The notes under the pieces: model-generated
Told to the model about the DNA's origin: nothing
Seen by the model: the letters and a program-made list of their open reading frames with translations, nothing else
The model's database searches: none
Part shown: positions 44,765 to 52,951 of the stretch, one piece after another
Layout of the letters: the number at the start of each line of letters is the position of its first letter
How positions within the stretch are numbered: the first letter of the stretch is position 1
Made by a program: the position numbers and the translations under genes
Assembly (NCBI GenBank): GCA_013178295.1
Contig: JABLWW010000005.1
Span: forward strand, 124,001-188,000
Source: Anaerolineae bacterium
Lineage (GTDB): Bacteria; Chloroflexota; Anaerolineae; Anaerolineales; Anaerolineaceae
Direction: 5' to 3'
DNA length: 64,000 nt

Positions 44765-45562
44765 ATGGAACAAGATACGTCAAAATCTTTAAGACGGGCA
44801 TTTGCTATTCTGGATTGCTTTTCGTATGATACGCCGGAGTTAGGCGTTCGCCAGATTGCGCGCAAGATTAATTTTTCACCCAGCACCACAGGGCGTTTAT
44901 TGCAGGCAATGAAACATTTGGGGGTATTAAGGCAGAACCCGATGACACATTCATATTCATTGGGGGCTAAGGTCTTGTATTGGGCGGGCGTATACAGCGC
45001 TGGTCTCGATGTACGGCAAAAAGCTTTGCCTGTTATGCTTGAATTGCAACGATTGACCATGGAGACGATCAGCTTGTATGTTCTGGAGGGAGACGAGCGG
45101 GTATGCGTAGAACGTTTGGAAAGCCCACAAAGCGTCCGCATTATTGCTCGCATTGGCAGACGGCTGCCTCTATATGCTGGTTCAGCGGGAAAGGTGTTTT
45201 TGGCTTTTTTGCCTGTGGAGAGGCGAGATCAGATCCTTCATCGGACGCAGCTGGTGCCTTTAACGCCGTCCACAATCGTTGACCCTGCTGTGCTACAGAT
45301 GGAGATTGAAAAGATCAGGCGTCAGGGGTATGGGGTGAGTCACGGAGAGTGGATTGCTGATGCGGCTGGTGTATCTGCGCCGGTTTTTGATGCTGGCGGT
45401 GAGATTGCCGCTGCGCTGACCATATCGGGCCCGATACAGCGTTTTACACAAGAGAATGTGAGTAAGTATGTTTCTCTGGTTGTTGAGGGGGCGAAGAAAA
45501 TATCCTTTGAGTTAGGTTATCAGAGTGAGGCACAAGCCTCTGTTTTGCAAAAAGTGGGATAA
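44765..45562 (+). CDS. IclR-family transcriptional regulator
   Basis: 265 residues. An N-terminal winged helix (about 5-65: RAFAILDCFSYDTPELGVRQ, then FSPSTTGRLLQAMKHLG) precedes the GAF-like effector domain (about 85-250) with RIGRRLPLYAGSAGKVFLAF and a C-terminal AALTISGPIQRF. The family senses small organic acids. The position between icd-acn and the DUF4914-citrate synthase genes suggests control of TCA flux by a metabolite such as pyruvate, glyoxylate or a TCA acid. Autoregulation is likely from the operator over its own start point. Confidence 0.92.
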   Translation: MEQDTSKSLRRAFAILDCFSYDTPELGVRQIARKINFSPSTTGRLLQAMKHLGVLRQNPMTHSYSLGAKVLYWAGVYSAGLDVRQKALPVMLELQRLTMETISLYVLEGDERVCVERLESPQSVRIIARIGRRLPLYAGSAGKVFLAFLPVERRDQILHRTQLVPLTPSTIVDPAVLQMEIEKIRRQGYGVSHGEWIADAAGVSAPVFDAGGEIAAALTISGPIQRFTQENVSKYVSLVVEGAKKISFELGYQSEAQASVLQKVG

Positions 45563-45603
45563 AATCAGCCAAATATTGACACAACGCCGAGGAAAATTAA
45601 GCT

Positions 45604-47472
45604 ATGGACTGGAAACGCTACAATCCACCGGAGGACGTAAAAAAGCTGTTGGAGGAGAATCCAAAGGTTACTATTGTAAGTTCCTCAAATGAATTAATGG
45701 AGATGGCATGTGGCGGGAAGCGTCATGACACTTTTGATGTTTTCTATGAGGTGCCTGGTTTTGGCAAGGTCGTAGAGGCAACTGTCGCACGCGTGCGCAA
45801 TGGCATTTCCGTCAACTACACGACATCCTACATGCGGCGCAGGGATCCGGACGCTTTAATTGTTGGGGATAATTTGCCTACAGACAAACCTACTTTCAGG
45901 GAAGTTTATGGTTATGATTTTTCAGTTATGCGGGCAAAAACGTTCGACTGGCTCAAAAAGCATCCCTTGATTATGTACGGTTTTACAGCAGGACGCAGGG
46001 ATATTGGTCTGGATGCGTTGGTGATTGTGCCAGCCAATGCTGGTTTTTTTGCGTTTGGTCTGGCTTTGCTGCAGGGGATTATTGCCTACAAGGATATTCC
46101 GGAAGATTTTCATCCTAAGGCAGTGGTATATGTTGCCCCGACGTTTCGCTATACTGATTTTGGTGGTAAACAGGTTGTTGTTCATCACCGCATGTCAGAG
46201 TTATACGAAATCTTCTCGTATAACTTATATCCGGGACCAAGCGCCAAGAAGGGCATATACGGTGTATTGATTGATTTGGGGGAGCGCGAAGGTTGGGTTG
46301 CACCGCATTGCTCTGCGGTTAAGGTAGTAACCCCTTATGATAATGAAGTAACCATTATGCATGAAGGCGCCAGTGGGGGCGGCAAAAGCGAAATGCTTGA
46401 GCAGGTGCGCCGCGAAAGTGATGGGCGTTTGTTGATTGGTGAAAATATCCTTACCGGCGAACGACGTTACCAGGCGATGCCACGCTCTTGTGATCTTTAC
46501 CCGGTATGCGATGATATGGCTTTGTGTCATCCTTCTTTGAAATCGAATCCGGATAAACTTTCACTGATGGATGCGGAAGATGCGTGGTTTGTGCGCACCA
46601 ATCATATTGCGCAGTATGGCGATGATATGGCTTTGGAGCGGCTGACCGCCAAACCGGAAGAGCCTTTACTCTTCCTCAATATAGACGCCGCGCCTGGCAG
46701 CCGAGCAATGATCTGGGAACACATTGAGGACGAGCCTGGAAAGCCTTGTCCGAATCCGCGCGTAACGATACCGCGCCGTATCATCCCCGGTGTTGTGGAT
46801 GGCCCTGTCTCGGTGGACATTCGCAGCTTTGGTGTGCGCACGCCGCCCTGTACGCGGGAAAAACCCTCGTATGGCATCATTGGCTTTTTTCACCTTCTTC
46901 CTCCTGCTCTGGCGTGGCTTTGGAGGTTGGTGGCGCCCCGCGGATATGATAATCCCAGCGTTATTGATAATAATGCAATAGCCAGCGAGGGGGTGGGGTC
47001 ATACTGGCCGTTTGCTACCGGGCTGCGCGTGCGGCAGGCGAATTTGCTACTGGCGCAATTTGTTGAGAATCCCCGCACCAGATATGTGCTGATACCTAAT
47101 CAATATGTGGGTGCATGGAAGGTGGGATTTATGCCGCAGTGGATTGCGCGTGAATATTTAGCCCGTCATGGCAGCGCCCGCTTTAGACCTGACCAACTAC
47201 GCGCTTCACGCTGTTCGTTGCTAGGCTCCACCCTGCATCAGCTGCATCTCGAAGGCAGCTTGCTCTCGCGCTGGTTTTTGCAGGTTGAGACACAACCGGA
47301 GGTCGGTGAAGAAGCCTATGACACGGGTGCTGCAATGTTGTATCAATTGTTTGAAAATACGCTGAGGGATTTTCTGAAGGCGGATTTGGATGCATTGGGA
47401 AAAGAGATTATCACCTGTTGTTTGGACAAAGGTACGGTTGTAGATTATGAGCGTCTTCTTCCCGGCGGATAG
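45604..47472 (+). CDS. DUF4914-like protein with PEPCK-style P-loop
   Basis: 622 residues. I assign it, from memory, to the uncharacterised DUF4914 family. A P-loop HEGASGGGKSEM (residues 253-264) resembles the GxSGxGKT loop of ATP-dependent PEP carboxykinase, and CDDMALCHPS (about 302) could be the metal-binding Asp pair of its kinase-2 motif. Other blocks: YTTSYMRRRDPDALIVGDN, GSRAMIWEHIEDEPGKPC, CTREKPSYGIIGFFHLLPP. It lies between iclR (41 nt) and citrate synthase in the same direction. A carboxykinase or kinase of central metabolism is an attractive inference, not shown. No signal peptide. Confidence 0.65.
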   Translation: MDWKRYNPPEDVKKLLEENPKVTIVSSSNELMEMACGGKRHDTFDVFYEVPGFGKVVEATVARVRNGISVNYTTSYMRRRDPDALIVGDNLPTDKPTFREVYGYDFSVMRAKTFDWLKKHPLIMYGFTAGRRDIGLDALVIVPANAGFFAFGLALLQGIIAYKDIPEDFHPKAVVYVAPTFRYTDFGGKQVVVHHRMSELYEIFSYNLYPGPSAKKGIYGVLIDLGEREGWVAPHCSAVKVVTPYDNEVTIMHEGASGGGKSEMLEQVRRESDGRLLIGENILTGERRYQAMPRSCDLYPVCDDMALCHPSLKSNPDKLSLMDAEDAWFVRTNHIAQYGDDMALERLTAKPEEPLLFLNIDAAPGSRAMIWEHIEDEPGKPCPNPRVTIPRRIIPGVVDGPVSVDIRSFGVRTPPCTREKPSYGIIGFFHLLPPALAWLWRLVAPRGYDNPSVIDNNAIASEGVGSYWPFATGLRVRQANLLLAQFVENPRTRYVLIPNQYVGAWKVGFMPQWIAREYLARHGSARFRPDQLRASRCSLLGSTLHQLHLEGSLLSRWFLQVETQPEVGEEAYDTGAAMLYQLFENTLRDFLKADLDALGKEIITCCLDKGTVVDYERLLPGG

Positions 47473-47534
47473 CGGGTTGGTTATTCGCGGGCTTGAGGTG
47501 TTTATCGAAATCTAAAAAATGGAGAACAGAAAAA

Positions 47535-48842
47535 ATGTTAGTCAAAGATCGGATTGCTGCGAAGATTTCTGCCTGGGATAAAAGGGTGTCGAAACTGGTC
47601 AAGGAGTATGGCTCTTTTGTCATTGCCAATGTAACGGTCGAACAAATTTACGGCGGCATCCGAAATGTGCCTATTCAAGTGAGCGATATTTCGTATGTGG
47701 ACCCCCAAGAAGGAATTCGCTTCCGCGGCTACACTATCCCCGAACTGTTAAAACTGCTTCCAAAGGCAAAGGGTTCTGAGTACCCATTGATTGGCGGTCT
47801 ATATTATTTATTGATGGCGGATGAATTCCCCTCTTTGGAGGAAGCCTTGATTGTTGAAGAAGAGTGGAAAAAACGCGCCGAGTTGCCTGCTTATGTTTTC
47901 GATGTATTGAAGGCGCTGCCCGCCAGCACCCATCCGATGACGATGTTTTCCGCTGCCATTTTGTCCATGCACAACGAGTCCGTCTTTACCCCGCGCTATA
48001 TGGATGGTTTGAAGAAGTCGGAGTATTGGGATGCCTATCTGGAAGACAGTTTTAATCTCACGGCGAAGTTGCCTTCGCTAGCGGCATTTATTTATAATCT
48101 AAAATATCGTGACGGCAAATTTATTCCCCCTGATCCTGATCTGGACTGGGCGGCAAATTTTGCTCACATGATTGGCAAGCCGGAAGACACAGAATATCAG
48201 GAGTTGACTCGCCTGTTTATGTTCCTTCACTGTGATCATGAGGGGGGGAACGTCAGCGCTCATGCTTCGCATTTGGTAGCTTCGGCGCTTTCTGATGTTT
48301 ACTATGCGGTGTCTGCGGGGATGAATGGTCTGGCAGGCCCATTACATGGGTTAGCGAACGAGGAATGTTTGCGCTGGCTTTTGACGCTGCGGGAGAACTT
48401 TGATGGCTTACCGACCAAGGAACAGGTAGCAGAGTACTCGATGGCATGGCTTAAATCGGGGAAGGTCATTCCGGGTTATGGTCATGCGGTTCTGCGGGTA
48501 ACTGACCCGCGTTTTACAGCGCAAAATAAATTTGGTGCGGTTTACCTGTCTAATGATGAGCTGTATCAGCTGGTCAATATTGTAGCGGAGGTTGTGCCGG
48601 ATATCCTGATGAAACTTGGCAAGGCAAAGAATCCCTGGCCGAATGTGGATGCGATCGCCGGTGCTTTGCAATACCATTATGGGGTTAAGGAGTTTGATTT
48701 TTATACGGTGTTGTTTGGCGTCAGCCGCAGTTTAGGGCTGACTACCCATGCGGTGTGGAGCCGCGCGCTGGGGCGTCCAATTGAGAGACCTAAATCTCTT
48801 ACGACCAGAATCCTCGAACAGATGATTGCGCAGGAAAAATAG
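47535..48842 (+). CDS. gltA: Citrate synthase, eukaryotic (mitochondrial)-like type
   Basis: 435 residues from ATG 47535 with GGAG 10 nt upstream. The catalytic residues are recognisable: HCDHEGGNVSAH, AGPLHGLANEECLRWL and IPGYGHAVLRVTDPR, with the Asp-Arg pair at the end. Long insertions and the MNGLAGPLHGLANEE wording resemble the mitochondrial-type branch more than E. coli GltA. It condenses oxaloacetate with acetyl-CoA. With acn and icd it completes the route to 2-oxoglutarate. Cotranscription with iclR and DUF4914 is likely. Confidence 0.92.
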   Translation: MLVKDRIAAKISAWDKRVSKLVKEYGSFVIANVTVEQIYGGIRNVPIQVSDISYVDPQEGIRFRGYTIPELLKLLPKAKGSEYPLIGGLYYLLMADEFPSLEEALIVEEEWKKRAELPAYVFDVLKALPASTHPMTMFSAAILSMHNESVFTPRYMDGLKKSEYWDAYLEDSFNLTAKLPSLAAFIYNLKYRDGKFIPPDPDLDWAANFAHMIGKPEDTEYQELTRLFMFLHCDHEGGNVSAHASHLVASALSDVYYAVSAGMNGLAGPLHGLANEECLRWLLTLRENFDGLPTKEQVAEYSMAWLKSGKVIPGYGHAVLRVTDPRFTAQNKFGAVYLSNDELYQLVNIVAEVVPDILMKLGKAKNPWPNVDAIAGALQYHYGVKEFDFYTVLFGVSRSLGLTTHAVWSRALGRPIERPKSLTTRILEQMIAQEK

Positions 48843-48883
48843 CACGATCAGATCGCAGTTTCATTAACCTTGGAGGTGGTATT

Positions 48884-50299
48884 GTGGAGCAGAAAACCTT
48901 TGGCATTGGGGTTGTTGGTCTGGGTGTCATGGGGCGCAACCTGGCTTTAAACATCGAACGGAATGGCTTCCCGCTGGTTGTTTATAATCGTGATACGACG
49001 AAGATGAGACATCTTGTGGAGGGGGAAGGCGCTGGCAAGAATATTCTCGGCGTTGAGACATTGGAAGCGCTGGTTGGCAATTTGGAACGGCCGCGGCGGA
49101 TTATTTTGATGGTTTCGGCTGGTGCGGCTGTGGATGCGATTATTAACCAGTTGATGCCATTGCTTTCACCCGGCGATATTTTAATAGACGGGGGGAATTC
49201 TTACTTTGCGGACACCGACCGGCGCGCTGAACAGTTGATGCTGAATGAAATCCGGTATATTGGCATGGGGGTCTCCGGCGGTGAGGAAGGCGCTTTATGG
49301 GGACCAAGCCTGATGCCCGGCGGACAGCGGGAGGCGTGGGAGTCCCTGGCTGCGGTTTTGCGCAAGGTGGCTGCGAAGGCGGAGGATGGCGCGCCATGTG
49401 TGGCTTATATTGGACCGCGCGGCGCCGGGCACTATGTTAAGATGGTGCATAATGGCATTGAATACGCTGATATGCAGTTGATCGCTGAGATTTATGACCT
49501 GCTGCGCCGTGGTTTGGGGCTGTCGAATTCAGAATTAGCTGAAGTTTTTGCGGAGTGGAACCAGGGTGAGCTGCGCTCGTATCTGGTAGAAATAACAGCC
49601 GATATTTTACGCAAAAAGGACGCTGAAACCGGAAAGGATATGGTGGATGTAATTCTGGATGAAGCGGAACAGAAGGGGACAGGGAAATGGACCAGTCAAA
49701 ATGCACTGGATCTTGGAGCGCCCGTGCCCACAATTCATGCTGCATTGGAGGGGCGTATATTATCCAGTTTTAAGGTGCGGCGTGTGGAAGCCAGTAAACA
49801 TTTGAGGGGGCCATCGAACCGCTATCAGGGCAGCCGCGAAAAGTTGATTGCATCTGCGCGGGATGCGTTGTTTGCCAGCAAAATCCTTGCCTACGCTCAG
49901 GGGCTGGAATTGATGCGGATTGCCTCTGAAGCCTATCAATATGATCTTCAGCTTGGGGAGATTGCTGGAATTTGGCGGGCGGGTTGTATTATACGCGCCA
50001 GCCTGTTGGGTGATATTATGCTGGCATATCGGCGTAGGGCGGACTTACCAAACTTGCTGTTTGATGAGGTGTTCAGGGAAGCGATTGAAACGCGGCAATC
50101 GGCGATGCGTACCGTCTTGGAAACATCTGTTCAACTGGGGATTCCTATGTTGGCGGTAGGCGCTTCAGTGGCTTATCTGGATTCATACCGCAGTGCGTGG
50201 CTGCCGGCAAACCTGATCCAGGCGCAGCGCGACTACTTTGGGGCGCACACCTACAAGCGTGTGGATAAGCAAGGCGTGTTCCACACGGATTGGACTTGA
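48884..50299 (+). CDS. gnd: 6-phosphogluconate dehydrogenase, decarboxylating
   Basis: 471 residues, the long dimeric type. It has GVVGLGVMGRNLALNIERNG (NADP fold), LIDGGNSYFADTDRR, MGVSGGEEGALWGPSLMPGG, and the catalytic Lys in GHYVKMVHNGIEYADMQ. The 3' half has GTGKWTSQNALDLGAP and IWRAGCIIRA. GTG start with GGAGGT 6-9 nt upstream. It gives ribulose 5-phosphate and NADPH in the oxidative pentose-phosphate route. It follows citrate synthase after 41 nt and could be in the same transcript. No other gene of the pathway is in view. Confidence 0.95.
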   Translation: MEQKTFGIGVVGLGVMGRNLALNIERNGFPLVVYNRDTTKMRHLVEGEGAGKNILGVETLEALVGNLERPRRIILMVSAGAAVDAIINQLMPLLSPGDILIDGGNSYFADTDRRAEQLMLNEIRYIGMGVSGGEEGALWGPSLMPGGQREAWESLAAVLRKVAAKAEDGAPCVAYIGPRGAGHYVKMVHNGIEYADMQLIAEIYDLLRRGLGLSNSELAEVFAEWNQGELRSYLVEITADILRKKDAETGKDMVDVILDEAEQKGTGKWTSQNALDLGAPVPTIHAALEGRILSSFKVRRVEASKHLRGPSNRYQGSREKLIASARDALFASKILAYAQGLELMRIASEAYQYDLQLGEIAGIWRAGCIIRASLLGDIMLAYRRRADLPNLLFDEVFREAIETRQSAMRTVLETSVQLGIPMLAVGASVAYLDSYRSAWLPANLIQAQRDYFGAHTYKRVDKQGVFHTDWT

Positions 50300-50345
50300 G
50301 CAGTTTGACGTCTGTCAGCAGCTTTATGGGGTGTAAACAGGCGGT

Positions 50346-51398
50346 CTAAATGAAACCCATAGACCGCAGCAGTTCGGCGTTATAAATCGAGCCGCCAGCA
50401 GCGCCGCGTATGGTGTTGTGGGAGAGAACCACCATCTTGATGTCATAGATGGGGTCTTTGCGCAGACGCCCAACAACGGTGCTCATCCCCTTGCCTGACA
50501 TGCGGTCGAGGCGGGGTTGTGGACGATCAGCTTCATCCCGCAAGATGATGGGGGGATGAGGCGCTGAGGGCAGGTTCTGACTTTCTGTGGGTGCCTGATA
50601 GGTTTGCAGCACCTGGGCAATCTCATCAAGGCTTGCCTTTTTGACGAGTTCAATCGAAAGACACACGGTGTGTCCGTCGCTGACGGCGACGCGGTTTGTA
50701 TGGGCTGAGATGACAAAGCTCGCCGGTTGGATCGTGTCGTGCTGCAAAGCTCCCAGCATTTTGAGCGGCTCGGTTTCGACTTTTTCCTCTTCTCCGCCAA
50801 TGTAGGGGATCACGTTGTCCAGGATATCCATCGAAGGTACACCAGGATATCCTGCGCCAGAAATTGCCTGCATGGAGACAGCAAAGACCTTTTGCACGCC
50901 AAAGGAGTCAAGCAGAGCTTTGAGCACTACTGTCATACCGGTGCTGGTGCAGTTCGGATTGGTAACAATGCCGCCTCGCCAGCCGCGTTTGCGGCGTTGT
51001 ATTTCAACAAGGCGGGCGTGATCGGCATTGACCTCAGGAAGCAGGATGGGGATATCGGCTTCGCGGCGGTAGGAAGAGGCATTGGAGCAGACCATTGTGC
51101 CAGCCTGGGCAAACTGCGGCTCAACCTCCCGTGCGATGTCAGCGGGCAGGGCTGAAAAGACCAGAGGGATGTGCAAATCTTCGGGGGTGGTGGGGGAGAG
51201 ACGGATGGTTTTTGCCCACTCTGGCATGGGGTCCGTCAATACCCAGCGACAGCTTTCGCCATAGGGTTGGCCGCTTCTGCGGTCTGAACTGGTCAGGGCG
51301 ACAACTTCAAACAGCGGGTGCTGGTCGAGCAGCTGGACAAAACGCTGACCGACGCTTCCAGTAGCGCCGAGGACGGCAACGGGTAGACGTGAGGACAT
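50346..51398 (-). CDS. asd: Aspartate-semialdehyde dehydrogenase
   Basis: 350 residues. NADP fold AVLGATGSVGQRFVQLL, the active-site Cys in NPNCTSTGMTVVLKAL, MQAISGAGYPGV, the catalytic His in AHTNRVAVSDGHT, and the end of the family near NTIRGAAGGSIYNAELL. The wording resembles the archaeal/fungal type (about 350 residues). It makes aspartate semialdehyde for lysine, threonine and methionine. No lysC or dap gene is adjacent. It is convergent to gnd with a gap of 46 nt. Confidence 0.94.
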   Translation of the reverse strand: MSSRLPVAVLGATGSVGQRFVQLLDQHPLFEVVALTSSDRRSGQPYGESCRWVLTDPMPEWAKTIRLSPTTPEDLHIPLVFSALPADIAREVEPQFAQAGTMVCSNASSYRREADIPILLPEVNADHARLVEIQRRKRGWRGGIVTNPNCTSTGMTVVLKALLDSFGVQKVFAVSMQAISGAGYPGVPSMDILDNVIPYIGGEEEKVETEPLKMLGALQHDTIQPASFVISAHTNRVAVSDGHTVCLSIELVKKASLDEIAQVLQTYQAPTESQNLPSAPHPPIILRDEADRPQPRLDRMSGKGMSTVVGRLRKDPIYDIKMVVLSHNTIRGAAGGSIYNAELLRSMGFI

Positions 51399-51445
51399 GG
51401 TAAGCTCCCAAGTGAGGATAAATTAGCGCAGATTATACAACATTC

Positions 51446-51616
51446 TTGGCAAGAAAGCGAAACGGATTTGTGTTTTTTCGCGCTGACCCTGCGGGGCGTG
51501 AGCGGCTAGGGGGTGTGGTGATAGATTTGCGCCCGCTGGTGTTCGGCGAGGATGATCGGCCGTGCACTCTATCGGAGATTAGCAAAGATGATGGGTTATG
51601 GCTGGAGAGATGGTAA
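51446..51616 (+). CDS. Possible small protein of 48-56 residues
   Basis: An open frame from TTG 51446 (or GTG 51470) to the TAA at 51614-51616 has a coding-like composition: RNGFVFFRADPAGRERLGG, then VVIDLRPLVFGEDDRP and a C-terminal LWLERW. No SD or ATG is present. A TATACA at 51434-51439 could be a -10 box. It could be a real small protein or the 3' end of a decayed larger gene. Not recognised. Confidence 0.3.
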   Translation: MARKRNGFVFFRADPAGRERLGGVVIDLRPLVFGEDDRPCTLSEISKDDGLWLERW

Positions 51617-51709
51617 GAATGGGAAATATGAGAGGGGCGCTACTACTTGCGGGCAGGATGACCTGCTGCGGCGCGAGTGCGTAGGGATCAGCGTTATGTT
51701 AGAATTACG

Positions 51710-52939
51710 ATGGAAATGAAAGCCAAAAAAGAGCTTGTTGGTATTGTGGGGGCTGGTCCGTCCGGTATGATTGCTGCGCTGGAGGCGCGGAAGCGAGGCG
51801 CCGAAGTATTTCTGTTTGACAGCAACCCGCGCGTGGGACGCAAACTTTTGGCTACGGGGGCGGGTCGTTGTAATTTGAGCAATGCTGGCGCAACAGCGGA
51901 GCGATATTATTGTGATGATGCAGATGGTTTGGGGAAGGCACTCTCGATTTTTGGGCCAAAGCAACTGGTTAAGTATTTTGAAGAACTAGGCATTTTCACG
52001 TTTTCCACGCCGGATGGCTGGTATTATCCATTGACAGAGTCTGCCTCGAATGTTGTGGATATTCTGGAGGCGCATTTGCGGGCAAGCAAAGTTTGCCTGT
52101 GTATGGGCGTTAAGATTTGTGGTCTTTCGCTGGAGGAATCCGGCTTCTGTCTGAGTGAGGCAAATATCAGACGGGTGTACCATGTAAATCGTGTGATTAT
52201 TGCCACAGGCGGAAAAGCCAGCCCGGCGTCTGGTTCGGACGGGCAGATGTTTACAGTGCTGGAAAAACTTGGGCATCAGGTGTTGCCGGTTTTGCCAGCG
52301 CTTGCGCCTGTACTCACCGAAGTTAAGCCTATCAAAGGGCTGCGCGGGGTGCGTTTGGATGCTGGTGTATCCCTTTTTGCAAATAACAAATTGCTGCAAT
52401 CCACCTTTGGGAATATCATTTTCACCGAGTGGGGCGTCAACGGACCTGGTGTGATGGATTTGAGTTATCTGGTCAGTTTGAACAGTCATTGCTATCAGGA
52501 AATTGAAATTGATTTTTTGGGAGCGGGGGAACAATTGCTAAGGAAGCTGCTAGAAGATGCACGCTTCAAAAGGCTTCCGGCGGCTGTGGTTTTTGAATCA
52601 GTATTGCCTGCCAGGCTGGTCAGGCTTTTTATGGAGCGTGTTGGTTTGGCAGGTGATGTATTGTTGCAGGATGTGAGCAGGGGTACTGTGGAGACCCTGT
52701 TGCGGCATCTAAGGCATTTTCGGATAGCTGTGCGTGGGACGCGCAGTTTTGACCATAGCCAGTTATCCATTGGCGGAATTCCGCTGCAACAGGTGAACCC
52801 TCTGAACATGGAATCGAGGCTTATCCGCGGCTTACATTTTGCCGGGGAGGTGCTCAATGTTGCCGGCCCATGCGGCGGTTATAACTTGCAGTGGGCTTTT
52901 ACCAGCGGTTATCTGGCAGGCAAGGGGATGGATGGGTAA
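51710..52939 (+). CDS. HI0933/BaiN-family flavoprotein
   Basis: 409 residues from ATG 51710; a GTG at 51677 adds eleven. FAD-binding GIVGAGPSGMIAALEARKRG, the family signature GRKLLATGAGRCNLSN, IIATGGKASPASGSDGQMF and the C-terminal FAGEVLNVAGPCGGYNLQWA (split here by reading) are all present. The family contains BaiN-type reductases and YhiN, whose substrates are mostly unknown. No clear SD is visible. A TATGTT box at 51695 would make the leader only a few bases long. It is convergent to the GltD-like gene with a 12-nt gap. Confidence 0.88.
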   Translation: MEMKAKKELVGIVGAGPSGMIAALEARKRGAEVFLFDSNPRVGRKLLATGAGRCNLSNAGATAERYYCDDADGLGKALSIFGPKQLVKYFEELGIFTFSTPDGWYYPLTESASNVVDILEAHLRASKVCLCMGVKICGLSLEESGFCLSEANIRRVYHVNRVIIATGGKASPASGSDGQMFTVLEKLGHQVLPVLPALAPVLTEVKPIKGLRGVRLDAGVSLFANNKLLQSTFGNIIFTEWGVNGPGVMDLSYLVSLNSHCYQEIEIDFLGAGEQLLRKLLEDARFKRLPAAVVFESVLPARLVRLFMERVGLAGDVLLQDVSRGTVETLLRHLRHFRIAVRGTRSFDHSQLSIGGIPLQQVNPLNMESRLIRGLHFAGEVLNVAGPCGGYNLQWAFTSGYLAGKGMDG

Positions 52940-52951
52940 ATTGAGTGGCTG

